Source of the DNA: Mycolicibacterium rufum
GTDB taxonomy: Bacteria > Actinomycetota > Actinomycetes > Mycobacteriales > Mycobacteriaceae
Reading direction: 5' to 3'
NCBI RefSeq assembly: GCF_022374875.2
Contig: NZ_CP092427.2
Coordinates: forward strand, 558,001-622,000
Length of the DNA: 64,000 bases
Positions 37,861 through 48,329 of the stretch are shown here, piece after piece. The translations under genes and the position numbers were made by a program. The notes beneath the pieces are model-generated. The model was given only the letters and a program-made list of their open reading frames with translations. It ran no database searches and had not been told where the DNA came from. Positions within the stretch are counted from its first letter, which is position 1. Every line of letters begins with the position of its first letter.

Positions 37861-39204
37861 GTGAGCGCTCTCGAACAGAGCCGCCACCTCGCCACCGCCA
37901 TCCCCGGCCCCCGGTCGCAGGAGCTGATCACGCGCAAGAAGGCTGCCGTGGCGAGCGGCGTCGGCAACACCATGCCCGTCTACGCGGCGCGCGCCTTCGG
38001 GGGCATCGTCGAGGACGTCGACGGCAACCGGCTGATCGACCTGGGCTCCGGAATCGCGGTGACCACGGTCGGCAACGCCTCGCCCCGCGTCGTCGAGGCG
38101 GTCCGCGAGCAGGTCGCCAATTTCACCCACACCTGCTTCATGGTCACGCCCTACGAGGGCTACGTCGCGGTCGCCGAGGCCCTCAACCGGCTCACCCCTG
38201 GCGACGGGGACAAGCGCTCAGCCTTGTTCAACTCCGGCTCCGAGGCCGTCGAGAACGCGATCAAGATCGCCCGCGTCTACACCGGCAAGCAGGCCGTCGT
38301 GTCGTTCGACCACGCCTACCACGGACGCACGAACCTGACGATGGCGCTGACCGCGAAGTCGATGCCGTACAAGCACGGTTTCGGCCCGTTCGCCCCGGAG
38401 ATCTACCGGGCCCCGCTGTCCTATCCGTTCCGCGACGCGGAGTTCGGCGGCAAGGAGCTGGCCACTGACGGCGAGCTGGCGGCGCGGCGGGCCATCACGA
38501 TGATGGAGAAGCAGGTCGGCGCCGAGAACCTGGCCGCGGTCATCATCGAGCCCATCCAGGGTGAGGGCGGCTTCATCGTGCCCGCCGAAGGCTTCCTGCC
38601 CACGCTGCTGCAGTGGTGCCGGGACAACGGTGTGGTGTTCATCGCCGACGAGGTGCAGACCGGGTTCGCCCGCACCGGCGCGATGTTCGCCTGCGAGCAC
38701 GAGGGCATCGTGCCGGACCTCATCGTGACGGCCAAGGGCATCGCCGACGGCATGCCGCTGTCCGCGGTGACCGGACCGGCGTCGATCATGGACGCCCCGC
38801 ACGTCGGCGGCCTCGGCGGCACCTACGGCGGCAATCCGGTGGCATGCGCGGCCGCGCTGGCCACCATCGCCACCATCGAGGACGACGGGCTGGTGGCCCG
38901 CGCTGCGCACATCGAGTCGCTGATGAAGGACAAGCTCGGCCGTATGCAGGCCGAGGACGACCGGATCGGCGACGTGCGCGGCCGCGGCGCGATGATCGCC
39001 GTCGAACTGGTCAAGTCGGGCACGCTGGAGCCCGACGCCGAGCTGACCAAGAAGTTGAGCACGGCCGCGCACCAGGCCGGGGTGATCGTGCTGACGTGCG
39101 GAACCTTCGGCAACGTGCTGCGGTTCCTGCCGCCGCTGACGATCAGCGACGAGCTGCTGCTCGAAGCCCTCGACGTGCTCGAGGTGCTCCTGCGCGATCT
39201 GTGA
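37861..39204 (+). CDS. gabT: 4-aminobutyrate transaminase
   Basis: A 447-residue class III PLP aminotransferase. SALFNSGSEAVENAIKIAR, VSFDHAYHGRTNLTMALT, FIADEVQTGFARTG and the PLP lysine in VTAKGIADGMPLS are visible. It transfers the amino group of 4-aminobutyrate to 2-oxoglutarate, giving succinate semialdehyde; related omega-amino acids may also be used. The start is GTG with AAGGAGG. It matches Rv2589, and lies upstream of car (Rv2590/fadD9), from which it is separated by a small opposite-strand gene. Confidence 0.95.
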   Translation: MSALEQSRHLATAIPGPRSQELITRKKAAVASGVGNTMPVYAARAFGGIVEDVDGNRLIDLGSGIAVTTVGNASPRVVEAVREQVANFTHTCFMVTPYEGYVAVAEALNRLTPGDGDKRSALFNSGSEAVENAIKIARVYTGKQAVVSFDHAYHGRTNLTMALTAKSMPYKHGFGPFAPEIYRAPLSYPFRDAEFGGKELATDGELAARRAITMMEKQVGAENLAAVIIEPIQGEGGFIVPAEGFLPTLLQWCRDNGVVFIADEVQTGFARTGAMFACEHEGIVPDLIVTAKGIADGMPLSAVTGPASIMDAPHVGGLGGTYGGNPVACAAALATIATIEDDGLVARAAHIESLMKDKLGRMQAEDDRIGDVRGRGAMIAVELVKSGTLEPDAELTKKLSTAAHQAGVIVLTCGTFGNVLRFLPPLTISDELLLEALDVLEVLLRDL

Positions 39205-39222
39205 CCACCGGCCCGGGGGCGA

Positions 39223-39576
39223 TCAGCGCGCCGCGGCCAGCAGACAGTCGACGAGGATCGCGCGGATCTCCTCGGCGGTGAGCCCCCGACCGTCCCGTTC
39301 GTGCGCGACGAGGTCGGACACGAGGTCGTCGCCCGGTAGGCGGCAGCGGTCGGCGACGATCACCTCCAGGTAGGCACCGGCGGCCTCGCGATCGCCGTCG
39401 TCGACCCATCGCGCGACGGCCAGCCAGTCACCCGCCGGCACCCCGAGCGCGCCGAGCACCTCGCACAGGCGCGGGCCGAGCACCATGACGGCCACGTCGT
39501 CGCGATCGGTCTCGCCGGCGATGCGCGCCGACAGCAACTCGGACAGTCGCAGCGACTGGAGGACAGCGTCGGTCAC
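39223..39576 (-). CDS. Cytochrome P450-like fragment protein without heme site
   Basis: A 117-residue protein that reads like the middle of a P450. LGPRLCEVLGALGVPAGD resembles the segment after the C-helix, and LPGDDLVSDLVAHERDGRGL with LTAEEIRAILVDCLLAAA resembles the stretch that leads into the I-helix. The oxygen-activating Thr, ExxR and heme Cys are all absent because the protein stops there. A GTG at 39576 is the likely start. It is convergent with gabT and divergent from car. It may be a decayed P450 or a small protein of its own. Confidence 0.6.
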   Translation of the reverse strand: MTDAVLQSLRLSELLSARIAGETDRDDVAVMVLGPRLCEVLGALGVPAGDWLAVARWVDDGDREAAGAYLEVIVADRCRLPGDDLVSDLVAHERDGRGLTAEEIRAILVDCLLAAAR

Positions 39577-39718
39577 CCTGCCACGGTAACCGGCCGGGTC
39601 ATGTCTCAACCGGGCGGCCGGTGTGACCTGAGCCACGAAATTGCTTGCGGTGAGCGGCATTTGCGGTCGAGATCGCGGATTCACAGCACATTGACAGCGC
39701 CGGAGAGCCGTTGGCCGG

Positions 39719-39752
39719 AATAAGCTTAGTTTTACTAACGTAGTTTTCTCCG
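39719..39752. promoter_or_regulatory. AT-rich promoter region upstream of car
   Basis: An unusually AT-rich stretch, with an imperfect repeat TTAGTTTTACTAACGTAGTT at about 39726-39745. It lies 58-90 bp before the car start and is likely its promoter or operator. The exact elements are not resolved. Confidence 0.4.
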
Positions 39753-39809
39753 TGGGCGCAATGACGCGTCCCGGATAACCAACGATTCCCCTTCTTGCGA
39801 GGACTTCTG

Positions 39810-42800
39810 ATGCCGACTGAAACCCGCGAAGAGCGGCTCGCCCGCCGCATCGCCGACTTGCACGCCACCGATCCCGAATTCGCCGCCGCCACCCCCGACG
39901 ACGCCATCTCGACCGCTATCGACCAGCCGGGGGTACGTCTCCCCGAGATCATGGCCACCGTGCTCGACGGCTACGCCGACCGGCCCGCGCTGGGCCAGCG
40001 CGCCGTGCGCTTCGTCACCGATCCGCAGACCGGCCGCACCTCCGCGGACCTGCTGCCCCGGTTCGAGACCATCACCTACGCCGAGCTGTCCGCCCGGGTG
40101 CACGCGTTGATGAACACCCTGACCGACGTCGCGCCCGGTGACCGCGTCGCGCTGCTGGGCTTCACCAGCGTGGACTACACGATCATCGACATGGCCCTCG
40201 CGCTGTGCGGCGCGGTGTCGGTGCCGCTGCAGACCAGCGCGCCCGCCGCGACGCTGCGGCCGATCATCGCCGAGACCGAACCCGTGATCATCGCCTCGGC
40301 GGTCGACCACCTCGCCGACGCCGTGGAACTGGCGCGCGAGGCCGACACCGTGCGCCGCGTCATCGTGTTCGACCACCGGGCCGAGGTCGACGACCACCGC
40401 GACGCCGTCGCCGACGCGCGCGCCCGCCTCACCGACGGCGGCCGTGCGATCGAGGTGCTGACCCTGTCCGAGGCGCTCGAGCTCGGCGCGACTCTGCCTG
40501 CCGCACAACCGTTCTCATCTCCCGAGGCGGACCCGCTGACCCTGCTGATCTACACCTCCGGCAGCACCGGCGCCCCCAAGGGTGCGATGTACCCGGAGCG
40601 CCTGGTCGCGGGCGCATGGCTGCGGTCCGGGCGGTCGACGTGGGGCGGCGAGCAGGCCACGGCATCAATCACACTGAACTTCCTTCCGATGAGCCACATG
40701 ATGGGCCGCGGCCTGCTCTACGGCACCCTCGGAGCGGGTGGGACTGCCTACTTCGCGGCGCGCAGCGATCTCTCGACGTTCCTCGAGGATCTCGCGCTGG
40801 TGCGGCCGACCCAGCTGACCTTCGTCCCGCGCATCTGGGACACCATCTTCGCCGAGGTCGCCAAGGAACTCGAGCGCCGTCCGGACGGTCAGGACGAGAT
40901 CTACGCCGACCTGCGCACCAGCATGCTCGGCGGCCGCTACGTGATGTCGATGACGGGGTCGGCGCCGTTGTCGCCCGAAATGCGCACGTTCGTCGAGTCG
41001 TTCCTCGATCTGCACCTGATCGACGGTTACGGGTCGACCGAGGCCGGCGCGGTGTTCGTCGACGGCGAGGTGCAACGCCCGCCGGTCATCGACTACAAGC
41101 TCGTCGACGTTCCCGACCTGGGCTACTTCACCACCGACCGCCCGCATCCGCGGGGTGAGCTGCTGGTGAAGAGCGAGACCCTGTTCCCCGGCTACTACCG
41201 GCGGCCGGAGATCACGGCCGAGATGTTCGACGAGGACGGGTACTACCGCACCGGCGACGTCGTCGCCGAGACCGGACCCGACCGGCTGGTGTACCTGGAC
41301 CGTCGCAACAACGTGCTCAAGCTCTCGCAGGGTGAGTTCGTCACCGTCTCCAAGCTCGAGGCGGTGTTCGGCGACAGCCCGCTGGTGCGGCAGATCTACA
41401 TCTACGGCAACAGCTCGCGGTCCTACCTGCTGGCCGTGGTCGTGCCGACCGAGGACGTGCTCGGCCGCGACGACGCGAAATCGCTGATCGGCGAATCCCT
41501 TCAGGACATCGCCAAGGCCGCGGGCCTGCAGTCCTACGAGATCCCCCGCGACTTCTTGATCGAGACCACGCCGTTCACGCTGGAGAACGGGATGCTCACC
41601 GGCATCCGCAAGCTGGCCCGGCCGAAACTCAAGGAACGTTACGGCGACCGGCTCGAGGCGCTCTACACCGAGCTGGCCGAGGGCCAGGCCGACGAGTTGC
41701 GCGCGCTGCGGCAGGACGGGGCCACCCGACCGGTCCTCGAGACCGTCGGCCGCGCGGCCGGCGCCCTGCTGGGCACCGCCGCCACCGACGTGCAGCCCGA
41801 CGCGCACTTCACCGATCTGGGCGGAGATTCGTTGTCGGCGTTGACCTTCGGCAACCTGCTGCGCGACATCTTCGATGTCGAGGTGCCGGTCGGGGTGATC
41901 GTCAGCCCGGCCACCGACCTGGCCGCGCTGGCCGCGTACATCGAGACCCAGCGGCAGCCCGGCGCCAAGCGGCCGACCTTCGCCGCGGTGCACGGTGCGG
42001 ACGCCACCGAGGCGCACGCCCGTGATCTCACGCTCGACAAGTTCATCGACGCCGAGACCCTCGCGGCCGCACCCTCGCTGCCCGGTCCGAGCTCCGAGGT
42101 CCGGACCGTCCTGCTGACCGGCGCCACCGGCTTCCTCGGCCGCTACCTCGCGCTGGAGTGGCTGGAGCGGATGGACCTCGTCGACGGCACCGTGATCTGC
42201 CTCGTGCGGGCCAAGGACGACGACGCCGCACGGGCGCGCCTCGACGCCACCTTCGACACCGGCGACGAGAAGCTGCTCGCGCACTACCGGACGCTGGCCG
42301 CCGACCACCTCGAGGTGATCGCCGGCGACAAGGGCGAGGCCGACCTCGGGCTCGATCCCGCGGTGTGGCAGCGGCTGGCCGACACGGTCGATCTGATCGT
42401 GGATCCGGCGGCCTTGGTCAACCACGTGCTGCCGTACAGCCAGCTGTTCGGGCCCAACGCGGTCGGTACCGCGGAGCTGATCCGCATGGCACTGACCACC
42501 CGGCAGAAGCCGTTCGCCTATGTCTCCACGATCGGCGTCGGCGCGGGCATCGAACCGGGGAAGTTCGTCGAGGACGGCGACATCCGGCAGATCAGCGCCA
42601 CCCGGCGGGTCGACGACAGCTACGCCAACGGGTACGGCAACAGCAAGTGGGCCGGTGAGGTCCTGCTGCGCGAGGCCCACGACCTGTGCGGGCTGCCGGT
42701 ATCGGTGTTCCGCTGCGACATGATCCTGGCCGACACCACCTACGCCGGCCAGCTCAACCTGCCGGACATGTTCACCCGGTTGATGTTCAGCCTGGTCGCG

Positions 42801-43304
42801 ACCGGCGTCGCCCCCGACTCGTTCTACCGACTGGACGACGACGGCAGCCGCCCCCGCGCGCACTACGACGGGCTGCCGGTGGAGTTCATCGCCGAGGCGA
42901 TCTCCACCCTCGGCACCGCGGTGAGCACGGACTCGGAGTCCGGGTTCGAGACCTACCACGTGATGAACCCGTACGACGACGGCATCGGCCTCGACGAGTT
43001 CGTCGACTGGCTGATCGACGCCGGCTACCCGGTGCAGCGCATCGGCGACTACGCCACCTGGCTGCAGCGCTTCACCGCGGCGATCAACGCCCTGCCCGAG
43101 CGCAAGCGGCAGACGTCACTGCTGCCGTTGCTGCACAACTACCAGCACCCGGAGTTCCCTGTCCGGGGTTCGATCGCGCCGACGGACCGTTTCCGGGCCG
43201 CGGTGCAGGAGGCGAAGATCGGACCGGACAAGGACATCCCGCACGTGACGCGCGAGGTCATCGTCAAGTACGTGACCGACCTGGAGTTGCTCGGGCTGCT
43301 CTGA
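39810..43304 (+). CDS. car: Carboxylic acid reductase
   Basis: A 1164-residue three-domain enzyme that reduces carboxylic acids to aldehydes with ATP and NADPH. The adenylation domain has [19 protein letters not shown]. The carrier domain has the phosphopantetheine Ser674 in [14 protein letters not shown]. The reductase domain starts with [19 protein letters not shown] and has the [13 protein letters not shown] catalytic region. The start is the second ATG at 39810, preceded by GAGGAC. It needs activation by a PPTase encoded elsewhere. Its M. tuberculosis counterpart is FadD9. Together with GabT it could link acids, aldehydes and amines. Confidence 0.96.
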   Translation: MPTETREERLARRIADLHATDPEFAAATPDDAISTAIDQPGVRLPEIMATVLDGYADRPALGQRAVRFVTDPQTGRTSADLLPRFETITYAELSARVHALMNTLTDVAPGDRVALLGFTSVDYTIIDMALALCGAVSVPLQTSAPAATLRPIIAETEPVIIASAVDHLADAVELAREADTVRRVIVFDHRAEVDDHRDAVADARARLTDGGRAIEVLTLSEALELGATLPAAQPFSSPEADPLTLLIYTSGSTGAPKGAMYPERLVAGAWLRSGRSTWGGEQATASITLNFLPMSHMMGRGLLYGTLGAGGTAYFAARSDLSTFLEDLALVRPTQLTFVPRIWDTIFAEVAKELERRPDGQDEIYADLRTSMLGGRYVMSMTGSAPLSPEMRTFVESFLDLHLIDGYGSTEAGAVFVDGEVQRPPVIDYKLVDVPDLGYFTTDRPHPRGELLVKSETLFPGYYRRPEITAEMFDEDGYYRTGDVVAETGPDRLVYLDRRNNVLKLSQGEFVTVSKLEAVFGDSPLVRQIYIYGNSSRSYLLAVVVPTEDVLGRDDAKSLIGESLQDIAKAAGLQSYEIPRDFLIETTPFTLENGMLTGIRKLARPKLKERYGDRLEALYTELAEGQADELRALRQDGATRPVLETVGRAAGALLGTAATDVQPDAHFTDLGGDSLSALTFGNLLRDIFDVEVPVGVIVSPATDLAALAAYIETQRQPGAKRPTFAAVHGADATEAHARDLTLDKFIDAETLAAAPSLPGPSSEVRTVLLTGATGFLGRYLALEWLERMDLVDGTVICLVRAKDDDAARARLDATFDTGDEKLLAHYRTLAADHLEVIAGDKGEADLGLDPAVWQRLADTVDLIVDPAALVNHVLPYSQLFGPNAVGTAELIRMALTTRQKPFAYVSTIGVGAGIEPGKFVEDGDIRQISATRRVDDSYANGYGNSKWAGEVLLREAHDLCGLPVSVFRCDMILADTTYAGQLNLPDMFTRLMFSLVATGVAPDSFYRLDDDGSRPRAHYDGLPVEFIAEAISTLGTAVSTDSESGFETYHVMNPYDDGIGLDEFVDWLIDAGYPVQRIGDYATWLQRFTAAINALPERKRQTSLLPLLHNYQHPEFPVRGSIAPTDRFRAAVQEAKIGPDKDIPHVTREVIVKYVTDLELLGLL

Positions 43305-43307
43305 TCG

Positions 43308-44006
43308 TCAGCGGTGCACCAGGGTGCGGTCGCGCCGGCCACGGAACAGGTTGCGCAGACCGCGCCGACGGGGCACCTGCTGCTGCCGCTGCGGATCGAT
43401 CACCTCGGTGGGCCTGTCGCCCACCGGGGTGCCCGTGGCGACGGGGCCGGTGTGGGTCACCGGGACCGGACCGGTGTGCGCCGGGGCGTCGACGACGGCG
43501 GTACGGCTGGCGTACTCGACGTCGCGGACACTGCGCACCGACACCCGGCCCAGGGCCAGGGCGCCGAGGAAGATGATCAGCGCGCCGAGGCCGTAGAAGT
43601 AGGTGAGGTCCAGCCACACCCGCTTGGTCTCCGCCGTCGCGACCGGGGCACCGGCATCACCGAGCCCGAGGGGACCGGCGAGCGCACGGCCGACGACGAA
43701 CCACGCGCCGGCGGCGACGGTCAGCCAGCCGCCCAGCATGGCGGTGGCGCGGTTGCGCGAGGTCAACAGCAGCAGACCGCCGATGACGGTGACGGCGCCG
43801 GGCAGCACCTCGAGCCAGCCTCGGCCGGTGGTCCAGACCCACGGCTGGTCCGGGGTGAAGGCGAAGTCGAAGTTCGGGCCGATGAACGGGATGAGGGCAC
43901 CCCAGATCCCGAGCAGGACGAGCAGCAGCCCGCTGAGCGCACCGCGGCTGCGGGCGATGGTCATGCGGCCGCCCCTCGGGCGGTCCGCGCGTTGAGATCC
44001 GATCAT
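43308..44006 (-). CDS. Four-TM membrane protein of unknown function
   Basis: A 232-residue protein with four hydrophobic helices (starting GALSGLLLVLLGIWGALIPF; then LEVLPGAVTVIGGLLLLTS, LGGWLTVAAGAWFVVGRAL and YFYGLGALIIFLGALALG) and a cytosolic basic tail (ending RRGLRNLFRGRRDRTLVHR). The ATG at 44006 has AAGGAGG 5 nt upstream. It converges on car with 3 bp between stops. Family not recognised. It is oriented with the next hydrolase but separated by 71 bp. Confidence 0.8.
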   Translation of the reverse strand: MIGSQRADRPRGGRMTIARSRGALSGLLLVLLGIWGALIPFIGPNFDFAFTPDQPWVWTTGRGWLEVLPGAVTVIGGLLLLTSRNRATAMLGGWLTVAAGAWFVVGRALAGPLGLGDAGAPVATAETKRVWLDLTYFYGLGALIIFLGALALGRVSVRSVRDVEYASRTAVVDAPAHTGPVPVTHTGPVATGTPVGDRPTEVIDPQRQQQVPRRRGLRNLFRGRRDRTLVHR

Positions 44007-44077
44007 GATGCCTCCTTGTGACGTGCGCACAGGAGTACCCGGGGGCCACCGGGCGTAATCGACGCCGGTGACGATCG

Positions 44078-44998
44078 TTATCTGCCCGAGCGGACCTCGC
44101 CCACCACCCGCAGGATGGCGTCGGCCACCGCCGCCGGTTGATAGAGCATCACATTGTGTCCGCTGCCGGGCACCACGTCCGCGGCCGTGCCCAACGCGGC
44201 CGCGAGCATGTCATTGGCCTGGTGGATCTGCGCCTGGGTGTAGTTCTCCGGAGTGAGCTGATCGGGCGGCGGGAATCTGTCAGCGCTCAGGACGATCGCC
44301 GGCACCTGCGGAAGAGGGGGTGCTGACGCCACGGCCGCGAAGGCGTCCTCGAACCACACGCTCTCACCGGGCGCCCTCCCCTCTCGGCCGCTCTCGTAGA
44401 AGGCCACGTTCTGTGCCGGGCTTCCGATCGAGGGCAGGAACTCCGAGGTCGGTTCCGCGAACACCAGGCCCGACACCAGGTTCGGGTGCTGGCGCGCCAG
44501 CAGGTCGAGGATCAACCCGCCGTAGGAGTGACCGACGAACACGAACGGTCCGGTGAGGCCGGCCGCGGCGATCAACGCGACCACGTCGTCGACGTCCTGC
44601 TGCATCTGGTGAGGTTGCGGCACCGAGGTGGACCGCAGGTCGCCGTCAGGGCGGGTGTCGGGCCGGTCGTAGGCGCACACCCGCGTCGTCCTCGCCACCA
44701 CCGGCTGTGTCGCGTCCTCGCTCGGGATCAGCACCGCCTGCTCGATCACGTCGTAGGGCGACGACCAGGTCGGATCATCTGGTGCGACGACGTAGTTCCA
44801 GGCCTCGGCGTAGCTGCCCATCCCGGGAATGATGAACACGGTCGGTGCGCCGTCACCCTGGCAGTCGAGGAACAGCGAGCGCCCGCCGCCGATGTCGACC
44901 GGACCGGGCCGGGCGTCGCCCGGATCCCCCGCGGCCCGGGCACCTCCGGACATCGCGAGCAAGAGCGCCACCAGCGCGGCGATCCGACGCCACGTCAC
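44078..44998 (-). CDS. Secreted alpha/beta hydrolase
   Basis: A 306-residue exported hydrolase. The signal peptide is MTWRRIAALVALLLAMSGGA. The nucleophile is in VFVGHSYGGLILD and the catalytic His in PGSGHNVMLYQP. An acid residue is expected in the SADRFPPPD region. It probably cleaves esters or lipids outside the membrane. The GTG start lies 10 bp downstream of the DUF1304 gene stop, so the two are probably co-transcribed after ruvB. Confidence 0.88.
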   Translation of the reverse strand: MTWRRIAALVALLLAMSGGARAAGDPGDARPGPVDIGGGRSLFLDCQGDGAPTVFIIPGMGSYAEAWNYVVAPDDPTWSSPYDVIEQAVLIPSEDATQPVVARTTRVCAYDRPDTRPDGDLRSTSVPQPHQMQQDVDDVVALIAAAGLTGPFVFVGHSYGGLILDLLARQHPNLVSGLVFAEPTSEFLPSIGSPAQNVAFYESGREGRAPGESVWFEDAFAAVASAPPLPQVPAIVLSADRFPPPDQLTPENYTQAQIHQANDMLAAALGTAADVVPGSGHNVMLYQPAAVADAILRVVGEVRSGR

Positions 44999-45008
44999 CG
45001 TCGCGACG

Positions 45009-45398
45009 TTACAGCGCCGAGCCCGCCACCAGCAGCACGATCGCGATCAGCGGCAACGTGCCCTGGACGACGGCCGCGCGGGCCTTGTCGCGGGCGGCGG
45101 CGATCAGCACCACGGCCGCGGCCAGCATCGACCCCAGCCCCGCGTAGAGCAGGGCGGCACCCACGGCGTCCGCTCCGCGGGCGGTCGCGACAATGCCCGC
45201 GACCGTCACGATGGCCAGGAAGAGGTTGTAGAACCCCTGGTTGAAGGCGAGCAGCCGGGTTGTCTGCGCCTCCTCCTCGGTGGTGCCGAACACCGCGCGG
45301 GTGCGCGCCGATGTCCACGTGAAGGACTCCATCACGAAGATGTAGACGTGCAGCAGCGCCGCCAGCGCCGCCACGATCAGGGCCACGGTGGTGATCAT
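45009..45398 (-). CDS. DUF1304 membrane protein
   Basis: A 129-residue protein of four predicted membrane helices with the DUF1304 signature [11 protein letters not shown] and [12 protein letters not shown]. The start overlaps the ruvB stop by ATGA (45398-45395), so it is translationally coupled to the ruv operon even though no repair role is known for the family. Confidence 0.85.
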   Translation of the reverse strand: MITTVALIVAALAALLHVYIFVMESFTWTSARTRAVFGTTEEEAQTTRLLAFNQGFYNLFLAIVTVAGIVATARGADAVGAALLYAGLGSMLAAAVVLIAAARDKARAAVVQGTLPLIAIVLLVAGSAL

Positions 45399-46468
45399 CC
45401 GAACAATCCTTGCTGCCCCAGTCCGATGACGCCGCTGGGCGGGGTCATCCCCAGATGCGTCCAGGCCAGGGCTGTGGCGACCCGGCCCCGCGGCGTGCGC
45501 GCGATCATGCCGGCACGCACCAGGAAAGGCTCGCACACCTCCTCGACCGTGGTGGCCTCTTCCCCCACCGCCACCGCGAGCGTCGAGACGCCGACCGGCC
45601 CGCCGCCGAAGCTGCGGGTCAGCGCCGAGAGCACGGCCCGGTCCAGCCGGTCCAGCCCGAGCTCGTCGACGTCGTAGACCTCCAGCGCGTACTTGGCGAT
45701 GTCCCGGGTGATCACCCCGTCGGCGCGGACCTCGGCGTAGTCCCGGACCCGGCGCAGCAACCGGTTGGCGATGCGCGGCGTGCCGCGGGAGCGCCGGGCG
45801 ATCTCCGCGCCGGCGTCGGCGCCCAGCTCGATGCCGAGGATGCCCGCCGACCGGGTCAGCACCCGCTCCAGCTCCGAGGGCTCGTAGAAATCCATGTGCG
45901 CGGTGAAGCCGAACCGGTCGCGCAGCGGCCCGGTCAACGCTCCCGACCGGGTGGTGGCACCGACCAGCGTGAACGGCGCGACCTCCAGCGGGATCGAGGT
46001 CGCTCCCGGACCCTTACCGACGACCACGTCGACCCGGAAGTCCTCCATCGCGAGGTAGAGCATCTCCTCGGCGGGGCGCGCAATGCGGTGGATCTCGTCG
46101 ATGAACAGCACGTCGTGCTCGACGAGGTTGGACAGCATCGCGGCCAGATCACCGGCGCGTTCCAGCGCGGGGCCCGATGTGACGCGCAGCGAGGAACCCA
46201 GTTCGGCCGCGATGATCATCGCCAGCGAGGTCTTGCCCAGCCCCGGCGGCCCGGACAGCAGGATGTGGTCGGGCGTGCCTCCGCGGTTCTTGGCACCCTC
46301 GATGACGAGCTGGAGTTGTTCGCGGACCCGGGGCTGGCCGATGAACTCCCCCAGCGACCGTGGCCGCAGGCTCGCATCGATGTCCCCCTCGCCGACCGTC
46401 AGCGCCGGGGACATCTCCCGCTCGGTCGACATCTCGGAGGGCTCGTCGTCCTCGAAACGGCCCATCAC
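45395..46468 (-). CDS. ruvB: Holliday junction ATP-dependent helicase RuvB
   Basis: A 357-residue AAA+ motor that drives branch migration with Ruv[21 protein letters not shown], Walker [17 protein letters not shown], Walker [11 protein letters not shown] and the sensor-1 region [19 protein letters not shown] are clear. The C-terminal winged helix is in the last 80 residues. It overlaps ruvA by ATGA and is followed by the coupled DUF1304 gene. Confidence 0.97.
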   Translation of the reverse strand: MMGRFEDDEPSEMSTEREMSPALTVGEGDIDASLRPRSLGEFIGQPRVREQLQLVIEGAKNRGGTPDHILLSGPPGLGKTSLAMIIAAELGSSLRVTSGPALERAGDLAAMLSNLVEHDVLFIDEIHRIARPAEEMLYLAMEDFRVDVVVGKGPGATSIPLEVAPFTLVGATTRSGALTGPLRDRFGFTAHMDFYEPSELERVLTRSAGILGIELGADAGAEIARRSRGTPRIANRLLRRVRDYAEVRADGVITRDIAKYALEVYDVDELGLDRLDRAVLSALTRSFGGGPVGVSTLAVAVGEEATTVEEVCEPFLVRAGMIARTPRGRVATALAWTHLGMTPPSGVIGLGQQGLFG

Positions 46469-47052
46469 TTCTTCCCCAGCATCGACAGGGCCGACCGCAG
46501 CGCGCCGGAGGTCGTCGCTTCCGGATCGTTGGCGAGCACCTTGTCGGTCGCCTCCTCGGCCTGCTTGAGCGCGAACCCGAGACCGACGAGCGCCTCGACC
46601 ACCGGTCCGCGGATACCGAACCCGCCGACCGCGGCCACCCCACCCGGCGTGGACGTGCCGACCCTGTCGCGCAGTGTCAGCACCAGCAGCTCGGCAGTCT
46701 TCTTGCCCACCTTGGGAATTCGCGTCAGGGCGGTGACGTCGCCGTCGCCGATCGCGGACCGCAGCGTGGGGCCGTCGTACATGGCCAGGGCGCCGAGCGC
46801 GATGCTCGGGCCGATCCCGGATACGCCGAGCAGCGTGAGGAACAGGTCGCGGGCGTCGGCGTCGGCGAACCCGTAGAGCGTCTGCGAATCCTCGCGCACG
46901 ATCATCGCGGTGATCAGTCGCGCCTCCGCCCCGCGCCGCAGCGTGGCGAGCGTCGCCGGCGTGGCCATCACCTTGTAACCGACGCCGGCGGCCTCGATGA
47001 CCACGTGGTCGAGGGCGATGTCGAGGACCTCCCCGCGCACCGAGGCGATCAC
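46465..47052 (-). CDS. ruvA: Holliday junction branch-migration protein RuvA
   Basis: A 195-residue DNA-junction-binding subunit. N-terminal OB-fold begins [20 protein letters not shown]. The helix-hairpin-helix motifs are in [16 protein letters not shown] and [17 protein letters not shown], and the C-terminal UBA-like domain contacts RuvB. The start overlaps the ruvC stop and the stop overlaps the ruvB start, each by 4 bp. SOS control acts through ruvC. Confidence 0.96.
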   Translation of the reverse strand: MIASVRGEVLDIALDHVVIEAAGVGYKVMATPATLATLRRGAEARLITAMIVREDSQTLYGFADADARDLFLTLLGVSGIGPSIALGALAMYDGPTLRSAIGDGDVTALTRIPKVGKKTAELLVLTLRDRVGTSTPGGVAAVGGFGIRGPVVEALVGLGFALKQAEEATDKVLANDPEATTSGALRSALSMLGKK

Positions 47053-47621
47053 CGGGCGCTCCGTGACATCTTGGCGGCCTTGAGGGTGGCCTGATATTTG
47101 CGGCGTTGTTCGGCGGCCATCTCCTCGGCCGCGGCCATCCGGGCGATCATCGGTGCGCGCCAGCAGTGGCAGATCGCCAGAGCGAGTGCGTCGGCGGCGT
47201 CGGCCGGTGTCGGTTTCTGTTGCAGGGCAAGGATTCTGGTGACCATCTCGGTGACCTGCGCCTTGTCGGCTCGACCGTTGCCGGTGACGGCGGCCTTGAC
47301 CTCACTGGGGGTGTGGAAGTGCACGTCGATGTCGCGGCGGGCGGCGGCCAGCGCGATCACCCCGCCGGCCTGCGCGGTGCCCATCGCGGTGTTGGCGTTC
47401 TGGTTGGAGAACACCCGCTCGATCGCGAGGACATCGGGCGCGTGGGTGTCCAGCCAGTGTTCGACGGCGTCGCTGATCGCGAGCAACCGGTGCGCCAGCG
47501 GGTGCTCGGCCGGTGTGCGCACCACGTCGACGTCGAGGGCGATGACCTGACGACCGCGGCCGCTCTGGATGACCGACAGCCCGCACCGGGTCAACCCGGG
47601 GTCGACTCCCATCACCCGCAC
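47049..47621 (-). CDS. ruvC: Crossover junction endodeoxyribonuclease RuvC
   Basis: A 190-residue resolvase that cuts Holliday junctions. The catalytic acidic residues are Asp7 in [11 protein letters not shown], the Glu in [20 protein letters not shown] and two aspartates in [14 protein letters not shown]. The GTG at 47621 has GAAGGAGG upstream; the C-terminal tail ([20 protein letters not shown]) is slightly longer than usual. A LexA box at 47634-47649 sits just before the ribosome site. It leads the ruvC-ruvA-ruvB-DUF1304 operon. Confidence 0.96.
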   Translation of the reverse strand: MRVMGVDPGLTRCGLSVIQSGRGRQVIALDVDVVRTPAEHPLAHRLLAISDAVEHWLDTHAPDVLAIERVFSNQNANTAMGTAQAGGVIALAAARRDIDVHFHTPSEVKAAVTGNGRADKAQVTEMVTRILALQQKPTPADAADALALAICHCWRAPMIARMAAAEEMAAEQRRKYQATLKAAKMSRSAR

Positions 47622-47633
47622 ACGAGCCTCCTT

Positions 47634-47649
47634 CAGAACATTTGTTCGA
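47634..47649 (-). promoter_or_regulatory. LexA SOS box upstream of ruvC
   Basis: On the minus strand TCGAAC-AAAT-GTTCTG, against TCGAAC-N4-GTTCGA; ten of twelve specified positions match. ruvC is LexA-regulated in M. tuberculosis. The box ends 13 bp before the GTG at 47621. Confidence 0.72.
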
Positions 47650-47653
47650 GAGC

Positions 47654-48265
47654 TTAACCGCGGCCGCCGACCTTCTGCGGGAGGGACACGCGCCGCAGCG
47701 CGATCCCGCGGTACTGCGGCGCGAGCACCCGTCCCGCGGCCCGCAGCGGCTCGACGGAGCGCAGGGTGCGGGACAGCAGGAAGGCGCCCTCCAGACCGCC
47801 GATCACGGCCGCCGTGAGGTCACGGGCGCGCGGTTCGTCGACGCCGCGCGCCACGAAGTAGGCGGTGCCGCCGGCGATCCAGCCGGCGAAGATCTCGCCG
47901 GCGGTCTGCCGGAGTTCCTCGACGGTGTCGGCGACCTCGGCGGCCACGCTGGCGACCGGACACATGTTGGCGTACCCCGTGGCCGCCATGTCGTCGGCCG
48001 CCTGATCGAAGATCGCCTGGACCGCCTCCCCCAGGTCGGTGTGGCCGTCGACGACGGCCGGGATCAGCAGACCGTAGGCGGCACCGGCGTTGGCGAGGGC
48101 CTCCCGGGCGATCTGGGCCTTCCCGCCGCGAAAGTGGTGATAGAGCGAGCCGATCGGCGCCCCCGAGGCGTCGGCGATGTCCTTCATCGCCACCCCGGCG
48201 TATCCGCGGCGGCGCATCAGCTCGGCGGCGGCGGTGAGGATCGATTCTCGGGTGGACCTTGCCAC
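47654..48265 (-). CDS. TetR/AcrR-family transcriptional regulator
   Basis: A 203-residue repressor starting with GTG. The helix-turn-helix is [20 protein letters not shown], after [20 protein letters not shown], and the C-terminal part matches TetR proteins of the YxiF/LmrA-like group. It is divergent from an alpha/beta-hydrolase gene across a 64-bp gap full of CTAG repeats, the usual layout of a repressor and its target. It ends just past the ruvC SOS box. Confidence 0.9.
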   Translation of the reverse strand: MARSTRESILTAAAELMRRRGYAGVAMKDIADASGAPIGSLYHHFRGGKAQIAREALANAGAAYGLLIPAVVDGHTDLGEAVQAIFDQAADDMAATGYANMCPVASVAAEVADTVEELRQTAGEIFAGWIAGGTAYFVARGVDEPRARDLTAAVIGGLEGAFLLSRTLRSVEPLRAAGRVLAPQYRGIALRRVSLPQKVGGRG

Positions 48266-48286
48266 GGGCGCCTCCTCGGTGTCACG

Positions 48287-48320
48287 CTAGAGCATACGTT
48301 CTAGAACCACCATTCTAGTG
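48287..48320. promoter_or_regulatory. CTAG-rich candidate TetR operator
   Basis: GTTCTAGAAC (48298-48307) is a perfect palindrome. A further CTAGA (48287-48291) and ATTCTAG (48312-48318) make inverted and direct repeats of TTCTAG. It lies between the TetR gene and the hydrolase start, immediately ahead of the GGAGGAG ribosome site. Confidence 0.6.
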
Positions 48321-48329
48321 GAGGAGCCC

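Noticed and set aside
40665..42959. 764-codon frame antisense to car
   Set aside because: Antisense shadow; no start region or motifs of its own.
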